Shown piece after piece: positions 38,558 through 49,878 of a stretch of DNA of 53,500 nucleotides (position 1 is the first letter of the stretch; each line of letters starts with the position of its first letter). A model generated the notes under the pieces. It ran no database searches. It saw only the letters and a program-made list of their open reading frames with translations, and was not told where the DNA came from. Source of the DNA: Zygnema cylindricum. Its lineage: Eukaryota > Streptophyta > Zygnematophyceae > Zygnematales > Zygnemataceae. Made by a program: the position numbers and the translations under genes. Location of the stretch: contig JBBHKE010000834.1 in NCBI GenBank assembly GCA_037447655.1, positions 40,001 to 93,500 of the forward strand, written 5' to 3'.

Positions 38558-39060
38558 CAATTTTTCTAAGTCCTATCTCTCTCAAAGACTCTATCTACTG
38601 ATGTACGAAACCAATCAGAATTGAGTTTCGTACGCAAAAGTACAACTGCCGATGTACTTTAGGTACGGACATTGTACGACATGGCCCAAATGTCGACACA
38701 TGTCATATCCGGATTTGGTGCCATAATCTCCGGAGATTCCACTATCCAACGTAATTTCGCCACGCGTTATCCGATGTGGCGATAGCCACAAACCGCCGAA
38801 ATCTTCCTCCGCGATTCTCGGCGCTAATTGCGGCCGTCCGATTAGAATGTAATTTAATCGTGGCCGTAATAAATACATTCGCGGTATTTGTTTCACTTAC
38901 GAAACAAATGCGCGGTATTGATTCTTAATCCGTACCGTAATCCGTACTTTATATATTACCGGATCTATGTATCCCGTAATCAATTATAGTTAAATGAATT
39001 ATCGTACGTATACATGTTTAAATAATTATCAAACTATATACTACGTAATATTAATTCTAA

Positions 39061-39140
39061 ACTTAACGGCTAAGGCTACCGGCTACTCCCTGTCTGCCGG
39101 CCGGTAGGTACAAGGATCAAATCCTGCCGCCGGCACATAC
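39061..39140 (+). other. tRNA-like module, deleted copia 5' LTR
   Basis: Here both stems are complete: CTACCGGC pairs with GCCGGTAG, and TGCCGGC pairs with GCCGGCA. Both compete for the same central GCCGGCCGG. The B-box-like word is GGATCAAATCC. Confidence 0.6.
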
Positions 39141-39329
39141 CTTTTAAATAAATAAATCCTAACTAATATAAATTTCCCGTAAACCTCAGGATAGCCAAGG
39201 TAGCCATGGCTCTAGCTTCCTCTCCAATTTCTCAGTGACTGCGACAAGTTTGAGAGTTGGAGAGAGAAGTTAGAGATAGACTGCCTCGGCTTCTTTATTT
39301 CTTTTCAGACCTAGAAAATACTTAAAAAC

Positions 39330-41476
39330 CAGTAGTTTTTACTGCAGTAGCTGTAGTGGACGTGGGTAGAAAATGTGCCATTTTCGTCACGCAATCCACG
39401 ACGACGAAGATTGAGTCGTAGCCCTCCTTCGTCCGGGGAAGGGCCACGATGAAATCCATCGAGATCGCCTCCCAAAGAACAGATGGTATTGGGAGGGGGT
39501 GTAACAAGCCTTGTTGCCCTGAATCCTATTTGTTTATATTACACGAGTCACACGTCCGGACATATTCTGCAATGTCTCGAGTCATATTTGGCCAGTAATA
39601 CGCCTCAGCGACACGTGCGGTTGTTTTATCCCGCCCAAAATGTCCACTTAGCGGCTCGTCGGGACTCATTTGAAGAATCGTGTGACAAAGTTCCGTATTT
39701 GTTGGCACATAAAGCCGTGTTGTCTTACTCGGTCTGTACCGCCACATACCATTGGCGGTTCGAACGAGTACCTTCCCTTTGATGAGTTCTTTAGTGAATC
39801 ATCGTCACCGTAGGCGGCCTTTATCCGACTTAACCACTATTCGTCCACTTGCACCGTACTGTTGACTGCGCTCAGCTTCGGATCTTGCGCTGCGGTCGAC
39901 GCAACGCTTTTCTCTTTCACAGAGTCTTTGTTCCCCTGCTGCGGTGCTTGCGGTCGTTGCTCCGCTGCCGGTGCAGCGATGTCAGGTCTTCTTGACAGCG
40001 CATCCGCCGGGTTCATTTTGCCCGGCTTATATTCAATAACAAGTTCCGGACCGAAGGTTTGCAGAAACGTCATCCCGCGCACTTGTTTCTTGGACAACTT
40101 CGGCTGGGTTTGGAGATATTGTAAGGCGTGGTGATCCGTGAAAACCGTGATCCGTTTCCCCTGAACGTAACACTTCCAAAACTCCAGCGCATTGATTATA
40201 GCTATTGTCTCTTTCTCATGGGTGGCCCAATTCAGCTATGCTGCCTTTAGCTTTCGACTGTCGTAGGCGATGGGTTGAAGGCCTTTTCCTTGATCCTGCA
40301 TAAGGATCGCTCCAATAGCCATATCGCTAGCGTCAGTAATTATCGTCCAAGGTAAGTCCGGATCGGGAACAGCTAACACAGGGGCGGTAACCAACCGCTC
40401 CTTTAGCGTGTTAAAGGCTGCCCCTTGCGCCGCTTCCCAATCATAGGGCGCATCATTCTTGAGCAATTCCGTGAGCGGTGCAGCGATTTTTGCGAAACCT
40501 TCGACAAAACGTCGATAATAGGAGCATAGTCCTAGAAATCTCCGTAACTCTATGATATTTGCCAGTTGCGGCCACTCCTTAACGGCCTTTGTCTTGTTTG
40601 GATCCACTGCGATTCCGTTCCGGCTCACCACATGGCCTAAAAAATCAATCTTCTCCTTGAAGAAGTCACATTTACTTCTTTTTGCGTATAACTTATGCTC
40701 TCGAAGAACTTGTAGGACCGTCCGTAAATGCTTCATATGTTCTTTCTCCGTTCGGCTATACACCAATATGTCATCTAAGAAGACGATCACAAACGCGTCC
40801 AGATATTGCCGAAAGATGGAATTCATTAAATACATAAAGGTCGCCGGTGCGTTAGTCAACCTGAAAGGCATTACCCAAAACTGGAAATGACCGTAACGAG
40901 TTCTGAACGCCGTCTTCTCCACATCCTCCTCGGCAACTCTGATCTGGTGGTAGCCGCTCCGCAAATCTATTTTCGAAAAATATTTGGCACCTCGAAGTCG
41001 ATCCAACTATTCGTCTATCCTCAGTAGGGGGTACGCATTCTTCACCGTTAATTTGTTCAGCGCTCGGTAGTCAACGCACATACGAAAACCTCCATCTTTC
41101 TTGTTCACAAAGAGAACGGGGGCTCCATACGGTGACTTGCTTGGTTCGATTGCTCCGGCTTCGACCAACCGGCTTCGACTTCTAGGGCCTCTTCGGAAGT
41201 CTTTCCAATGTCGTCACTTTCTTTGGAGTCGAAGTCGTGGTCCTTCTTCTTCCATTCTTCCGGGATCTCCTCCTTCGCCTCCTCCATTGGCTGGACGACC
41301 GCCATACCAATCGTTTCCCCTTTCTTGAGTGCCCTCTTAAGCTGTAAGGCCGAAAGCAGGCGTCCCTCTTCCGCTCCCTTACCAGCCGCTCCCGCTTGTA
41401 CCTCAAACTCTTCTTCACCTTTCTTCACTCTCATGGCGCCACTTCTCCAATAAATCGTCGGATTCCATTTTTGCAA
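39330..41476 (-). pseudogene. Gypsy pol remnant (RT, RNase H, integrase)
   Basis: From right to left: a linker rich in Glu/Lys (41476-41130); a deletion that joins it to the start of RT ([11 protein letters not shown] near 41125); RT with [13 protein letters not shown] and the catalytic FLDDILVYS; RNase H with [13 protein letters not shown], then FTDHHALQYL and YKPGKMNPADALSRRPD; the integrase HHCC zinc finger (GHFGRDKT, then CDSC); and an integrase core beginning [12 protein letters not shown]. In-frame stops occur at 41007, 40236 and elsewhere. Several stops sit where Gln or Trp is expected (CAG to TAG, TGG to TGA), consistent with cytosine deamination. The integrase core ends after its first catalytic Asp region, so the enzyme is incomplete. 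Confidence 0.88.
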
Positions 41477-42727
41477 TCACGGCTTCTCCAAGATTGCCTC
41501 ATGGTCCCCAAGAGGTAATACATGAAGCGTGTCGTACCATCGAAATTTCCCAATGCCGACGCGTAACCTCGGGGTACGATGGGTAATGGATAAGGAACTT
41601 CCGTCGGCCAATTGTACCGACTGGTGATTATTTAGTACAACAAGAGGAAGTTTCAACCTGTTCACCGTCGCCTCGTTAATGAAGTTCCCCGACGCTCCGG
41701 AGTCCACCATGAAGTTAGCTGCACTCACTCCTATTTGACCCCGGAATATCAAATGGTCTCCTCCTTCATCGGCTAACCTCATAACGGTAAGTTTTCCCTT
41801 TTTGGAACCTTTCCGTTTTGGACACTCTCGAGCCATATGATTTGGAGAACCGCACTGGAAGCACAGGCCATTTTGCCTCCTCCGCTGAATTTCCTCGGGG
41901 GACAAGTCATTGGTCTTGGTTTTGGTAGCTTTCTTCTTTTTCCGCAGGACGTTGACCGCTTCCTTATCCTCTTTAATTGCGCCGAGCTCCATGGGGGTTG
42001 GACCTTCGTCTCGTCGGTTTCCTCCGCTACTGCTCGACCCGTAGTGATAAGGTCTCCGGAGGATAAAGTTGATCGAATCGGTCCGCTCCGCAAACTGGAT
42101 GATTGCTGAGAGAGGAGGAGTCATGCTTTCCCGAGCAAGCCATTGTTCCACATCCCTACGAATAGAAGACTTAAGCCCCTTCACGAAACGATCCATGGCT
42201 TCATCCTCCGTCATCGTAGGTATTTGAACTTTGCACTCGAAGAACCGCTGCGTAAACTCCATCACTGACGTTCGTTGCTTCAAGACTGCGATCTTATCTC
42301 TTGTCGCCTTCATTGTGTTGACGGGTTCCCAAGTGTTGCGGAGAAGTTGAACGATGAGTGCCCACACGGTTGGTAACTCATCGTCCTCTACCAATGTTCT
42401 CCACCAAGCCCCCGCTGCCCCTTTAAGAAGACCACCCGCGTAGTGAATCTTCTCACGATCCGATAGGCTAGGAAAATTCTCGAGATAGTTCGCCACGGAG
42501 AATAGCCATGAGTCAAGGTTCTTGTGTTTTGCAGGGTCAAACTCGTCGGGAAGTCTTAATTTCGGTCTCCGAGAGTCTCTTTCTACGCTTCCATGAGGTC
42601 GCTCCCCTAGACGCGACTCCAAGGCTGTGACGGTGTTACTCAGCTGCGCGTTCTGTAATCTCACACTTTCCAACTCCCTGAGAACTTGCGCCAACATTTT
42701 TGTAGTGGATACGCCGTGTTCATCCAT
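41477..42727 (-). CDS. Gypsy gag-protease (416 codons, premature stop)
   Basis: An intact frame of 416 codons. Residues 60-230 resemble a retrotransposon gag capsid (DSWLFSVANYLENFP, KGAAGAWWRTL, FVKGLKSSIRRDVEQWL). A CCHC zinc knuckle follows at 289-302 (CFQCGSPNHMAREC) for RNA binding, then a retropepsin active site FMVDSGASGNF (342-345 DSGA). The TGA at 41477-41479 stands where the downstream frame needs Trp, so gag-pol continuity was broken by one substitution. The start Met is 11 bases downstream of the primer binding site region, which is typical. This is the best-kept part of the element. Confidence 0.88.
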   Translation of the reverse strand: MDEHGVSTTKMLAQVLRELESVRLQNAQLSNTVTALESRLGERPHGSVERDSRRPKLRLPDEFDPAKHKNLDSWLFSVANYLENFPSLSDREKIHYAGGLLKGAAGAWWRTLVEDDELPTVWALIVQLLRNTWEPVNTMKATRDKIAVLKQRTSVMEFTQRFFECKVQIPTMTEDEAMDRFVKGLKSSIRRDVEQWLARESMTPPLSAIIQFAERTDSINFILRRPYHYGSSSSGGNRRDEGPTPMELGAIKEDKEAVNVLRKKKKATKTKTNDLSPEEIQRRRQNGLCFQCGSPNHMARECPKRKGSKKGKLTVMRLADEGGDHLIFRGQIGVSAANFMVDSGASGNFINEATVNRLKLPLVVLNNHQSVQLADGSSLSITHRTPRLRVGIGKFRWYDTLHVLPLGDHEAILEKP

Positions 42728-42737
42728 GCTGTCGAGT

Positions 42738-42760
42738 CACGGGTACTTGCTCTGATACCA
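42738..42760 (-). other. Gypsy primer binding site (initiator tRNA-Met)
   Basis: On the minus strand TGGTATCAGAGC follows the LTR end TTTTACA with one base between. It is the standard complement of the 3' end of plant initiator tRNA-Met. Confidence 0.92.
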
Positions 42761-42761
42761 G

Positions 42762-43259
42762 TGTAAAAGAGGCAACGATACACCACAACACGTTACAGTG
42801 CACAGCGGAAAACACCAAGGATCTTCCCGTAGCAACAGCAGGAGTACACAGAATTCACAGACAAGGTTGCGCTTTATTACTTGAAAGAGAGTACAAAGTT
42901 GCGCTAGCTGCGTAGGTCTACTTCAGGTCTCCCATTCACTAAGTCTACTCGACTATTTAAACTAGCTAACTGCTAGTCAACCTAGTACTATACAGCTATA
43001 CACGTGGACCTTCGCGATCAACCGGGGTCTATCCAAAACTTCCTTCTAGAACTATACAGCTCAATCTACATTCTGCGGCGTTTCTATGCTGCGCTGCTGC
43101 GCTACTAGTTGCTACGCCGCTAAGTTGGTATGCTGCTATGCTGCGCTGGTCTGGAATCGCAGCTGCGCTGGTTTGGAACCGCAACTGCGCTGCTCTGAAA
43201 TCGCAACTATAGCAGCCTAGCCTTAGCCACTAAGTATCCAATTCTGTAACCCTGTTACA
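42762..43259 (-). repeat. Gypsy 5' LTR (498 bp)
   Basis: On the minus strand it begins TGTAACAGGGTTACAG and ends CTCTTTTACA (TG...CA ends). It holds three 23-bp units of the CTGCGCTGGTTTGGAACCGCAA type (43141-43208) in a wider CTGCTGCGC-rich stretch. No partner LTR remains in the window. Confidence 0.85.
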
Positions 43260-44364
43260 AGAGGGTTTGTGCGTGGATTGGGTCTCATTAAGCCCAATTG
43301 TATCGAGCATCTGCATTTCCTAGCTTTTTTTGCTTGTAACCTGACCGTGAGTGGCCTTGCGTTTTTTGTTATTTCATGGAGTGGATTTTATTGTTTAGTT
43401 TTGGCCGTTGGTGGCCCTGGATAGTTGTTTTTTTGGTTGTGTTGTTGTAGATCTACACTTATGGGTGGTTAGATAGCAATTTTTTTGCCCTTAGATATGG
43501 CCCTCCAGCCTTGCCAACTTGTTTGCAAGGTAAAAGGTTTCGGTAATACGACTTTTTGCTAGATCTGACCACCGGGTCATGCTAAAAACTTTATGTGTTG
43601 ATTTGTCTTGTGTGGATTGGTGTGTCACTTGACGCACCTTCGTTAGGCCGTCCCAAAATATCTAGTCATAATTGAAGGTTTTATCTTCGTTTATGCCCAC
43701 GGATTGGGATAACTTATATTATTAATCCGGATCTACCCGCAGTAGGACACTTTTTCCTCCACTGCAGTCAGATCTTTCTAGTTTCTTCGAGACTACAGAC
43801 GCACCAGTTTCACTTGCGGTCTCTAGATATTTCTAGTTTCTTCGAGACTACGGACGCACCAGTTTCACTTACGGCCTCTAGATCTTCGTCAGTTCGGTCA
43901 ATATTGACCACAGTTTCATCATCATCCTCGGTTTCCTCTATGTCATACCTAGATAGTACCGCAAGGGACATTTCAGAGGAGATATTTTCCCATCCTCTCA
44001 CTTTCTAGTTCCCCACTAGTCCATATTTGGCCCGACCGGTTCCCTTGTTTCTTGACGACATGGCTTCCTCCTCGGAGGGATCTATGGGGAAGATGAGTAT
44101 TCCTTTTCCGGTCTAAAAGACAGTATGTCCTTATCTCATTTCTGCATGTTATATGACACAGAAATGAGGGATTTAGCATTTTGTTACCAAACCAAGTTTG
44201 ACCTTTGGGTAGCATTCTCTCTTGTTGGTTGATACCTCCGTGGTTCGGCCCTCACTCTCTACATTTGCAAGTATGATACCATTCTAGGGATGACGGATTA
44301 CGCTCCCCCGTTTGCTAGAGTACCTGAGGTCAATGGCCTGGTAGAAATCCCCTACCAGGCGGCT
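43260..44364. other. Unassigned sequence between retrotransposons
   Basis: No gene is recognised. A 55-bp tandem duplication (43777-43886, units starting TCTAGTTTCTTCGAGACTAC) lies in a stretch open on both strands. Downstream, plus-strand frames such as DYAPPFARVPEVNGL are broken by frameshifts. It could be an eroded element interior. Confidence 0.4.
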
Positions 44365-44478
44365 TGCAACTCTGAGACCTCCATAGGTCCTCAGAGTAGA
44401 CAGCTTCGAAGAAGACTCTAGGATAATCCTGACCCCTTTGTGTTTCAGCAAAAGTAACTGCCACACTGGCAGACAAAA
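44365..44478 (-). repeat. End of the reverse copia 3' LTR, cut off by the nested insertion
   Basis: It starts TGCAACTCTGAGACCTCC (the inverse of the LTR 3' end) and stops at GGCAGACAAAA, where the forward copia begins. The rest of the same LTR resumes at 50936 with CAAAAAACCCTGACC, so these 114 bp plus 50936-51886 form one LTR of about 1.06 kb. Confidence 0.85.
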
Positions 44479-45530
44479 TGTAGAAACTAATGGTTTTATT
44501 AGTATTTTCTAGGTCTAAATAGAAATATAGAAAGAAGCCGAGGCAGTCTACCTCTAACTTCTCTCTCCAAATCTCAAACTTGTCGCAGTCACTGAGAAAT
44601 TGGAGAGGAAGCTAGAGCCATGGCTACCTTGGCTATCCTGAGGTTTACGGGAATTTTATACTAGGGTTTATTTATTTATTTAAAAGGAATGTGCCGGCGA
44701 CAGGAATTGATCCTTGTACCTACCGGCCGGCATACAGGAAGTAGCCGGTAGCCTTAGCCGTTAACTCTAGGACTAACATTACGTAGTATATAGTTTGATA
44801 ATTATTTAAACATGTAAACGTAGGAATAATCATTTAACTGTTATTGTTTACGGGATACATAGATCCGGTAATGTATAAGTACGGAATACGCTACAGGCAA
44901 GAAATCAATACCGCGCATTTATTTTTTAAGTGAAAAGAATACCGCGCATGTATTTATTACGCCTACGATTAAATTCAAATCTAATCGGACGGCTGAAATT
45001 AGCGCCGAGATCGCGCAAGAAGATTTTGGCGGTTTGTGGCCATCGCCACATCGGATGACGCGTGGCGAAATTACATTGGACCGTGGAATCTCTGGAGATT
45101 ATGGCACTGAATTCGGATATGACATGTGTCGACATTTAGGCCATGTCGTACAATGTCCGTACATAAAGTACACCGGCAGCTGTACTTTTGCATACGGAAT
45201 TGTATTCTGATTGGTTTTGTACATCAGTAGATAGAGTCTGTGAGAGAAGCAAGACTTAGAAAAATTAGGAGATAGGACCCTCTTTCCCAGAGAGCTTCTG
45301 TACAAAAGGTCAACTTTGACCCTCCATAACTTACTGCTCAAGGGAGCAAATTCAGAGATTCTTTTTGCTATCGACTCAGGGGAGTCTTGCCTTCATGAGG
45401 TGTAGGTGGTCAGAGTTTTTGTCTCCCAGGGTGGAAGTTATTTTTGCTGAAACACAAAGTGGTCTGGATTATCCTAGAGGCTTCTTAGAACCTGTCCACT
45501 CTGAGGACTTATGGAGGTCTTAGAGTTTCA
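44479..45530 (+). repeat. Copia 5' LTR (1052 bp)
   Basis: It starts TGTAGAAACTAATGG and ends TTAGAGTTTCA. Near its 3' end an inverted CTCTGAG/CTTAGAG pair surrounds GACTTATGGAGGT. It differs from its own 3' LTR by many substitutions and small indels (roughly a tenth of positions by eye), which would mean an old insertion. Confidence 0.9.
44691..44768 (-). other. tRNA-like module, copia 5' LTR (antisense)
   Basis: On the minus strand: AACGGCTAAGGCTACCGGC, then TGCCGGCCGGTAGG, GGATCAATTCC and GCCGGCA. The upstream 8-bp stem (CTACCGGC/GCCGGTAG) and a 7-8-bp downstream stem share the same strand segment. It is antisense to the retroelement. Confidence 0.6.
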
Positions 45531-45545
45531 GGTTATGGGCCCACC
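45531..45545 (+). other. Copia primer binding site (half-tRNA type)
   Basis: Directly after the LTR, GGTTATGGGCCCACC is the exact complement of the anticodon arm of plant initiator tRNA-Met (GGTGGGCCCATAACC), not of its 3' end. Drosophila copia and yeast Ty5 prime from this internal half-tRNA. The ATG inside it (45535) also begins the gag frame. Confidence 0.88.
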
Positions 45546-48500
45546 CTCTAGGGTACCAATCTTTAATGGAACCGGCTTCATATACTGGGAAAGTATGATG
45601 ATAGGAGCTCTATGCGAAAAAAGGTTTTGGGGGATAGTGAGTGGACGGTTGGGGCGTCCATCAAGTCTTGGAATTCCTCGAGGGTTTGGAGGAACCAGAT
45701 TCACCAGGAAAGAGGATCCACCTTCAACGGAGGAAACAAAAGAAGTAGAGGTGGTGGACAAAGGAAAGGAGAAGGAGACGACCACACCAATAGCAACTAG
45801 TTCGGCATTCATAACACCTATTCCAAGGAACGAGGAGAATGATATTGAAACCTGGGACTTCAGCAATATGGCGGCAAAGCACTTCATCCTACGCCATCTC
45901 ACTAAAGGACTTGCATGTCCTCATTTGCATGTAGAAAGGGCATCTGATCTTAAGATGGCTCTCATAGAGATGTACCAAAGTGGCACGATTCAGCAACAAC
46001 AGTTGGCTGATCAGAAAGTTAAGGAGTATGTATACAAAGGGGGAAATATTTGGATTTTTGCAATGAACTTGCTACACTCTTCATGGAGTTAGAGAGTTAG
46101 GGAAAAGTTTTTAGTGATTATGAAAAGGTTAATTGTTTACTTATGAAGTTACCTAATGTGTTCGAGAACATAGTCAACCGTGTATAGGACTTGTCGGACT
46201 CAAGGTGGATATGGAACTCAGTGGTAGGGATGATTCTCGTTCGAGAGAATACGATTGAGATCCGAAGGGGAGGAAAGAGTGGCCAAGCCTTGGCAACAAC
46301 GACCTATTAGAGGAACAAAGATTCCCGGAAACCAGTCGAAAACTATGGGGGTAGGGAGCAGAAAAAAACAGGCTGATGAGTTCGAACCAAGGGCTCCCAA
46401 AGGTTTATGTCATTTTTGTAAGAAACCGGGCACTATATGGCTGAGTGCAGTAAGCTAACCGAGCTTCGGTTAAAAGAGGGGCAGACCGGTGGTACCCTGA
46501 GAGGAAAGAAAAAGGCCCTTGTCACACAGGTACTTGAGGCTGAATCCGAAGACGAGGACAATGAGCTCCTTTTGATTGAGGAGTTGGAGGCGAAAAATGA
46601 GGTCGAAATTCCACGAAGGCAGAAATGTGCTTACGGTGGATTGAAAGGTGAAGCACGCTGGATTGTAGATTCAAGTGCCTCCATGCACATGTGTAAGGAT
46701 AGACACCTGTTCACTAAGATAAGAAAGATTACCAACGTAGAGATAGAGTACGGAGATGGGAGGATAGTCACCACTACTCTTGTAGGATCAGTAGATCTAA
46801 AAGTGTTAGTAGAATGAAAGACATCCATATTAACATTCTCCGATGTATTATTTATTCCGGAGCTGAACAAAAACCTTATCTCTACATCTCTATTAGATGA
46901 TAAGGATTTTTTCACTAGCACTAGGGAAGGAGTCTTTACTGCTAGTTTTGATGAGGATGTCTATTTCATTGCTGAGAAAGGTAGCCATGGGATGTTTAGG
47001 CTGATCTTAAATAATGAAAAGAAGAAATTTTATTATGTTGGTGTTCATGATATTATGATGTGGCATAAGAGGCTTGGGCATGTGAATCTAGATAAGTTAA
47101 GAGAGATGAAAAAGATGGGAGAAGTGGAAGGGATTCAGTTTAGTGAGAATGATGATATAAGTGATTGTAGTGGATGTGCTCAAGGTAAAGCACACAGATT
47201 ACCCTTTCCTAAAACAGCCACGTATAAGGGAGAAAAAAATCTAGATCTAGTACACAGATATTTGGGGACCGGCAAGAGTGCCCTCAACGGGGAAAAAGAG
47301 ATTTATGATGACTATAACTGATGATTGGTCTCGGTATTCCCGGGTGTATTTTTTGAAAAACAAGTCAGAAGATCAGGATTGTTTTAGTCAATATATAGCA
47401 TCGAGCGAAAAACTCCATGAAAATCCAATCAAGAAAGTAAGGAGTGACAATGGTGGAGAGTATACTTCTAACTAGTTTGAGGATTTTCTGAGGGAAGATG
47501 GAGTTCAACACCAAAAGACAGTTTCATAAAACTCGGAACATAATGGGGTAGCTGAACGATTAAATATGACACTAAGTGATAGTGCTAGAAGTATGTTGTC
47601 GGATAAGAAGATAGGAAAAAGGTTTTAGGCAGAAACAATAAATTGCGCTAATTACCTCAAAAACAGAGTTCTTACCTCAGCTATAAAAGATCAAACACCT
47701 TATGAGAGATGGACATGCCGAAAACCAGACGTATCTCACTTAAAGGTTTTCGGCAGTCAAGCATTCAGTCTAGATACAGATCGGTCTAATTGGAATCTAG
47801 ATTCTAAAGGAATACCGGGATACTTATTAGGATATGATGAGGATGTTAAAAGATATAGAGTTTATGATCTAAAAAGGGAAGATATAATCTTAGTAAAGCA
47901 TCTAGTAGTTATGGATGAAGGAAAGTCTGTGGATCCCTTCAAATATACAAAGTCAGTAAAAATCAGATTCGAGTTAGAAAATTCCGATGACTTTGAGCTT
48001 CCTAACTATCTAGGTTTTAGAGAAGATGACATTCTTGCAGGTACAAATCAGACTGAAAAGGACTCGGCTGCGGAAACTCCAGTGACAACTCTACCCGAAG
48101 CGGAAGACGTGGTGGAAATTGATTCGGAATAAAGGGACAGGGGAGAAGCCGAGATTGTTCGAAAGAACCCACGAGAACCATCTATTCTGGCCACAGATTT
48201 TGAGGGGGGAAAGAGAAGTAGCAAAAGATTGCAAGAAAAACATGTTAATAACAAGGTAACAAAACTATCTCATCAAGATGAACCTCAAACTTATGGAGAG
48301 GCGATGACTTGTCCAGAAAGGAACCGGTGGAAGACAGCCATCAATGAGAAGATGGCCTCAATTACGGCAGCCGATACTTGGGAGCTGGTGGACTGTCCAC
48401 CTAACCGAAAACCAATCGGTTGTAAGTGGGTTTTCAAATTAAAACTGAACCCGGATAACACCATTCAGCGTTACAAAGCCCGATTAGTGGCAAAAGGATT

Positions 48501-49863
48501 TACACAGAAAGAAGGAATCGACTACGAGGAAACCTTTGCCCCGGTCGTCAAATTTCCCTTCGTCCGCATACTTCTCAGTGTAGCAGCAGCGAAAGACATG
48601 GAGGTGCACCAGATGGACATCAAGACAGCCTTTTTGCATGGAGAATTGGAAGAGGAGATCTTCATGTGACAACCCGAAGGATTTGTGGAGGAATGAGAGG
48701 AGAGTAAGGTATGCCGGCTGATTAAATCCCTTAACGGTTTGAAACAGGCGCCTCGACAGTGGAATAAGAAACTTGATGAGTTTCTTACCGGTTTGGGATA
48801 TATCCGGATCAGCTCAGATCACTCAGTCTATTTTTTTGAAGATGAGGAAGGTATTGTATTTATTGGAATTTATGTTGATGATTTGTTTGTTTTAAGTAAA
48901 TCAATAGAAAAAATTAATAAACTGAAAACCGATCTTAAGGAGAGATTTGAAATGAACGATATGGGGGAAGCAAAATATAATTTGGGAATTCAAGTAGAAA
49001 GAGACCGAGAAAGAAAGATTATAAGATTGACTCAAAAGGAAGCAATAGGGAACATGCTTGAAAAATTTCAGATGGATAAAGCTTTTAGTTGTACAACTCC
49101 AATGAAGTTGAAGAAAGGAAGTGAGGGGAGTGAGGAAGAAATAGTCATAGTCTTAGACGAGGAATTATCTCATTAAGAACAAAAGTTCATGCAAACTATT
49201 CTTACAGGCAAGTAGTGGGAAGTCTAATCTATTTTATGAATTGTACCCGGCCGGATTTAGCTGCAGCTGTAGGAGTGCTGAGTAGAAGTTTAAATGCTCC
49301 CATTAAGAGGGATTGGGAGGCAGCTAAGAGAGTCCTTAGATATTTGATAGGAACTAGGGAACTATGGTTGCATTTGGGTGGGGAAAAATACTGACATCAC
49401 TACTTGGAGTGATGCTAGTTATGGTGATGCTCCGATGAGGAGATGCACTTCTAGATATGTATTATATGTGGATGATGGGGCTTGCTGTTCAAGTAGCAAA
49501 CAGCAAAAAGTTATTGCTCAGTCCACCATGGAGGCTGAGTATATGGCATCTTGCTCTGCTGTAAAAAAATAGATGTGGGTCAAGTCTTTGCTTGGTGAGC
49601 TTGGTCACCTTAATGTGATGTGCAATTTTTTTTTTGTGATAATCAGGCAGCAATCGCTATTTCAGCCAATCCTAAACATCATTTTAAAGCCAAACACATG
49701 GACATCAGACTCAGCTTTGTTAGAGAGAAAGTAGATATCAAAATAATCAGTTTAGAGTACAAACCAGATAGTGAGATGGTAGCAGATATGATGACAAAAC
49801 CTGTGCCTTCCCCTAAACTAATTTTTTGCAGGGAGAAGTGCGGTCTGAAATTAAAGATTGACT
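45535..49863 (+). pseudogene. Copia gag-pol, multiply interrupted
   Basis: The gag start is MGPPSRVPIFNGTGFIYW (open to 46092). The zinc knuckle CHFCKKPG lies at 46408-46448 with a one-base deletion. The protease reads WIVDSSASMHM (46668-46679), with Ser replacing Gly of the usual DSGA. The integrase zinc domain (WHKRLGHVNLDKL, then CSGCAQGKAHRLPF) is followed by an integrase core with SDNGGEYTS. RT has WVFKLKLN, QMDIKTAFLHGELEEEI and YVDDLFVLS (48871-48882). RNase H has SDASYGDAPMRRCTS and CDNQAAIAIS. Stops at 47473, 47527, 47626 and 48667 fit CAG, CAA, TGG and CGA ancestors, all C-to-T or G-to-A changes. Other stops are transversions. No intact polyprotein remains. Confidence 0.88.
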
Positions 49864-49865
49864 AG

Positions 49866-49878
49866 AAAATAAGGGGAG
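49866..49878 (+). other. Copia polypurine tract
   Basis: AAAATAAGGGGAG immediately before the 3' LTR TGTAGAAA, the place for plus-strand priming. The same word, inverted, precedes the LTRs at 38061 and 51887. Confidence 0.85.

Larger units (their letters stand above)
37007..39342 (-). mobile_element. Copia retrotransposon with large internal deletion
   Basis: It comprises a 3' LTR (37007-38060, 1054 bp), the RNase H end of pol (38061-38557) and a partial 5' LTR (38559-39342). The pol-LTR junction is inside the word TTCTCCC/AATTTTTC, so most of gag-pol and part of the 5' LTR were lost in one deletion. The outer flanks do not match, and its right end joins the broken integrase of the gypsy element. 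Confidence 0.82.
39343..43259 (-). mobile_element. Ty3/gypsy retrotransposon, 3'-truncated
   Basis: On the minus strand it reads 5' LTR (43259-42762), primer site, gag-protease, RT, RNase H, then an integrase that breaks off at about 39330-39343 where a copia LTR begins. The 3' LTR is missing. The order protease-RT-RNase H-integrase is that of Ty3/gypsy (Metaviridae-type) elements. Several stops and a deletion make it non-autonomous. Confidence 0.9.

Noticed and set aside
44926-45135. About 70-codon frames in the LTRs (also 50332-50541 and 51224-51433)
   Set aside because: They are on the antisense strand of LTRs, have no family character, and their conservation is explained by LTR identity.
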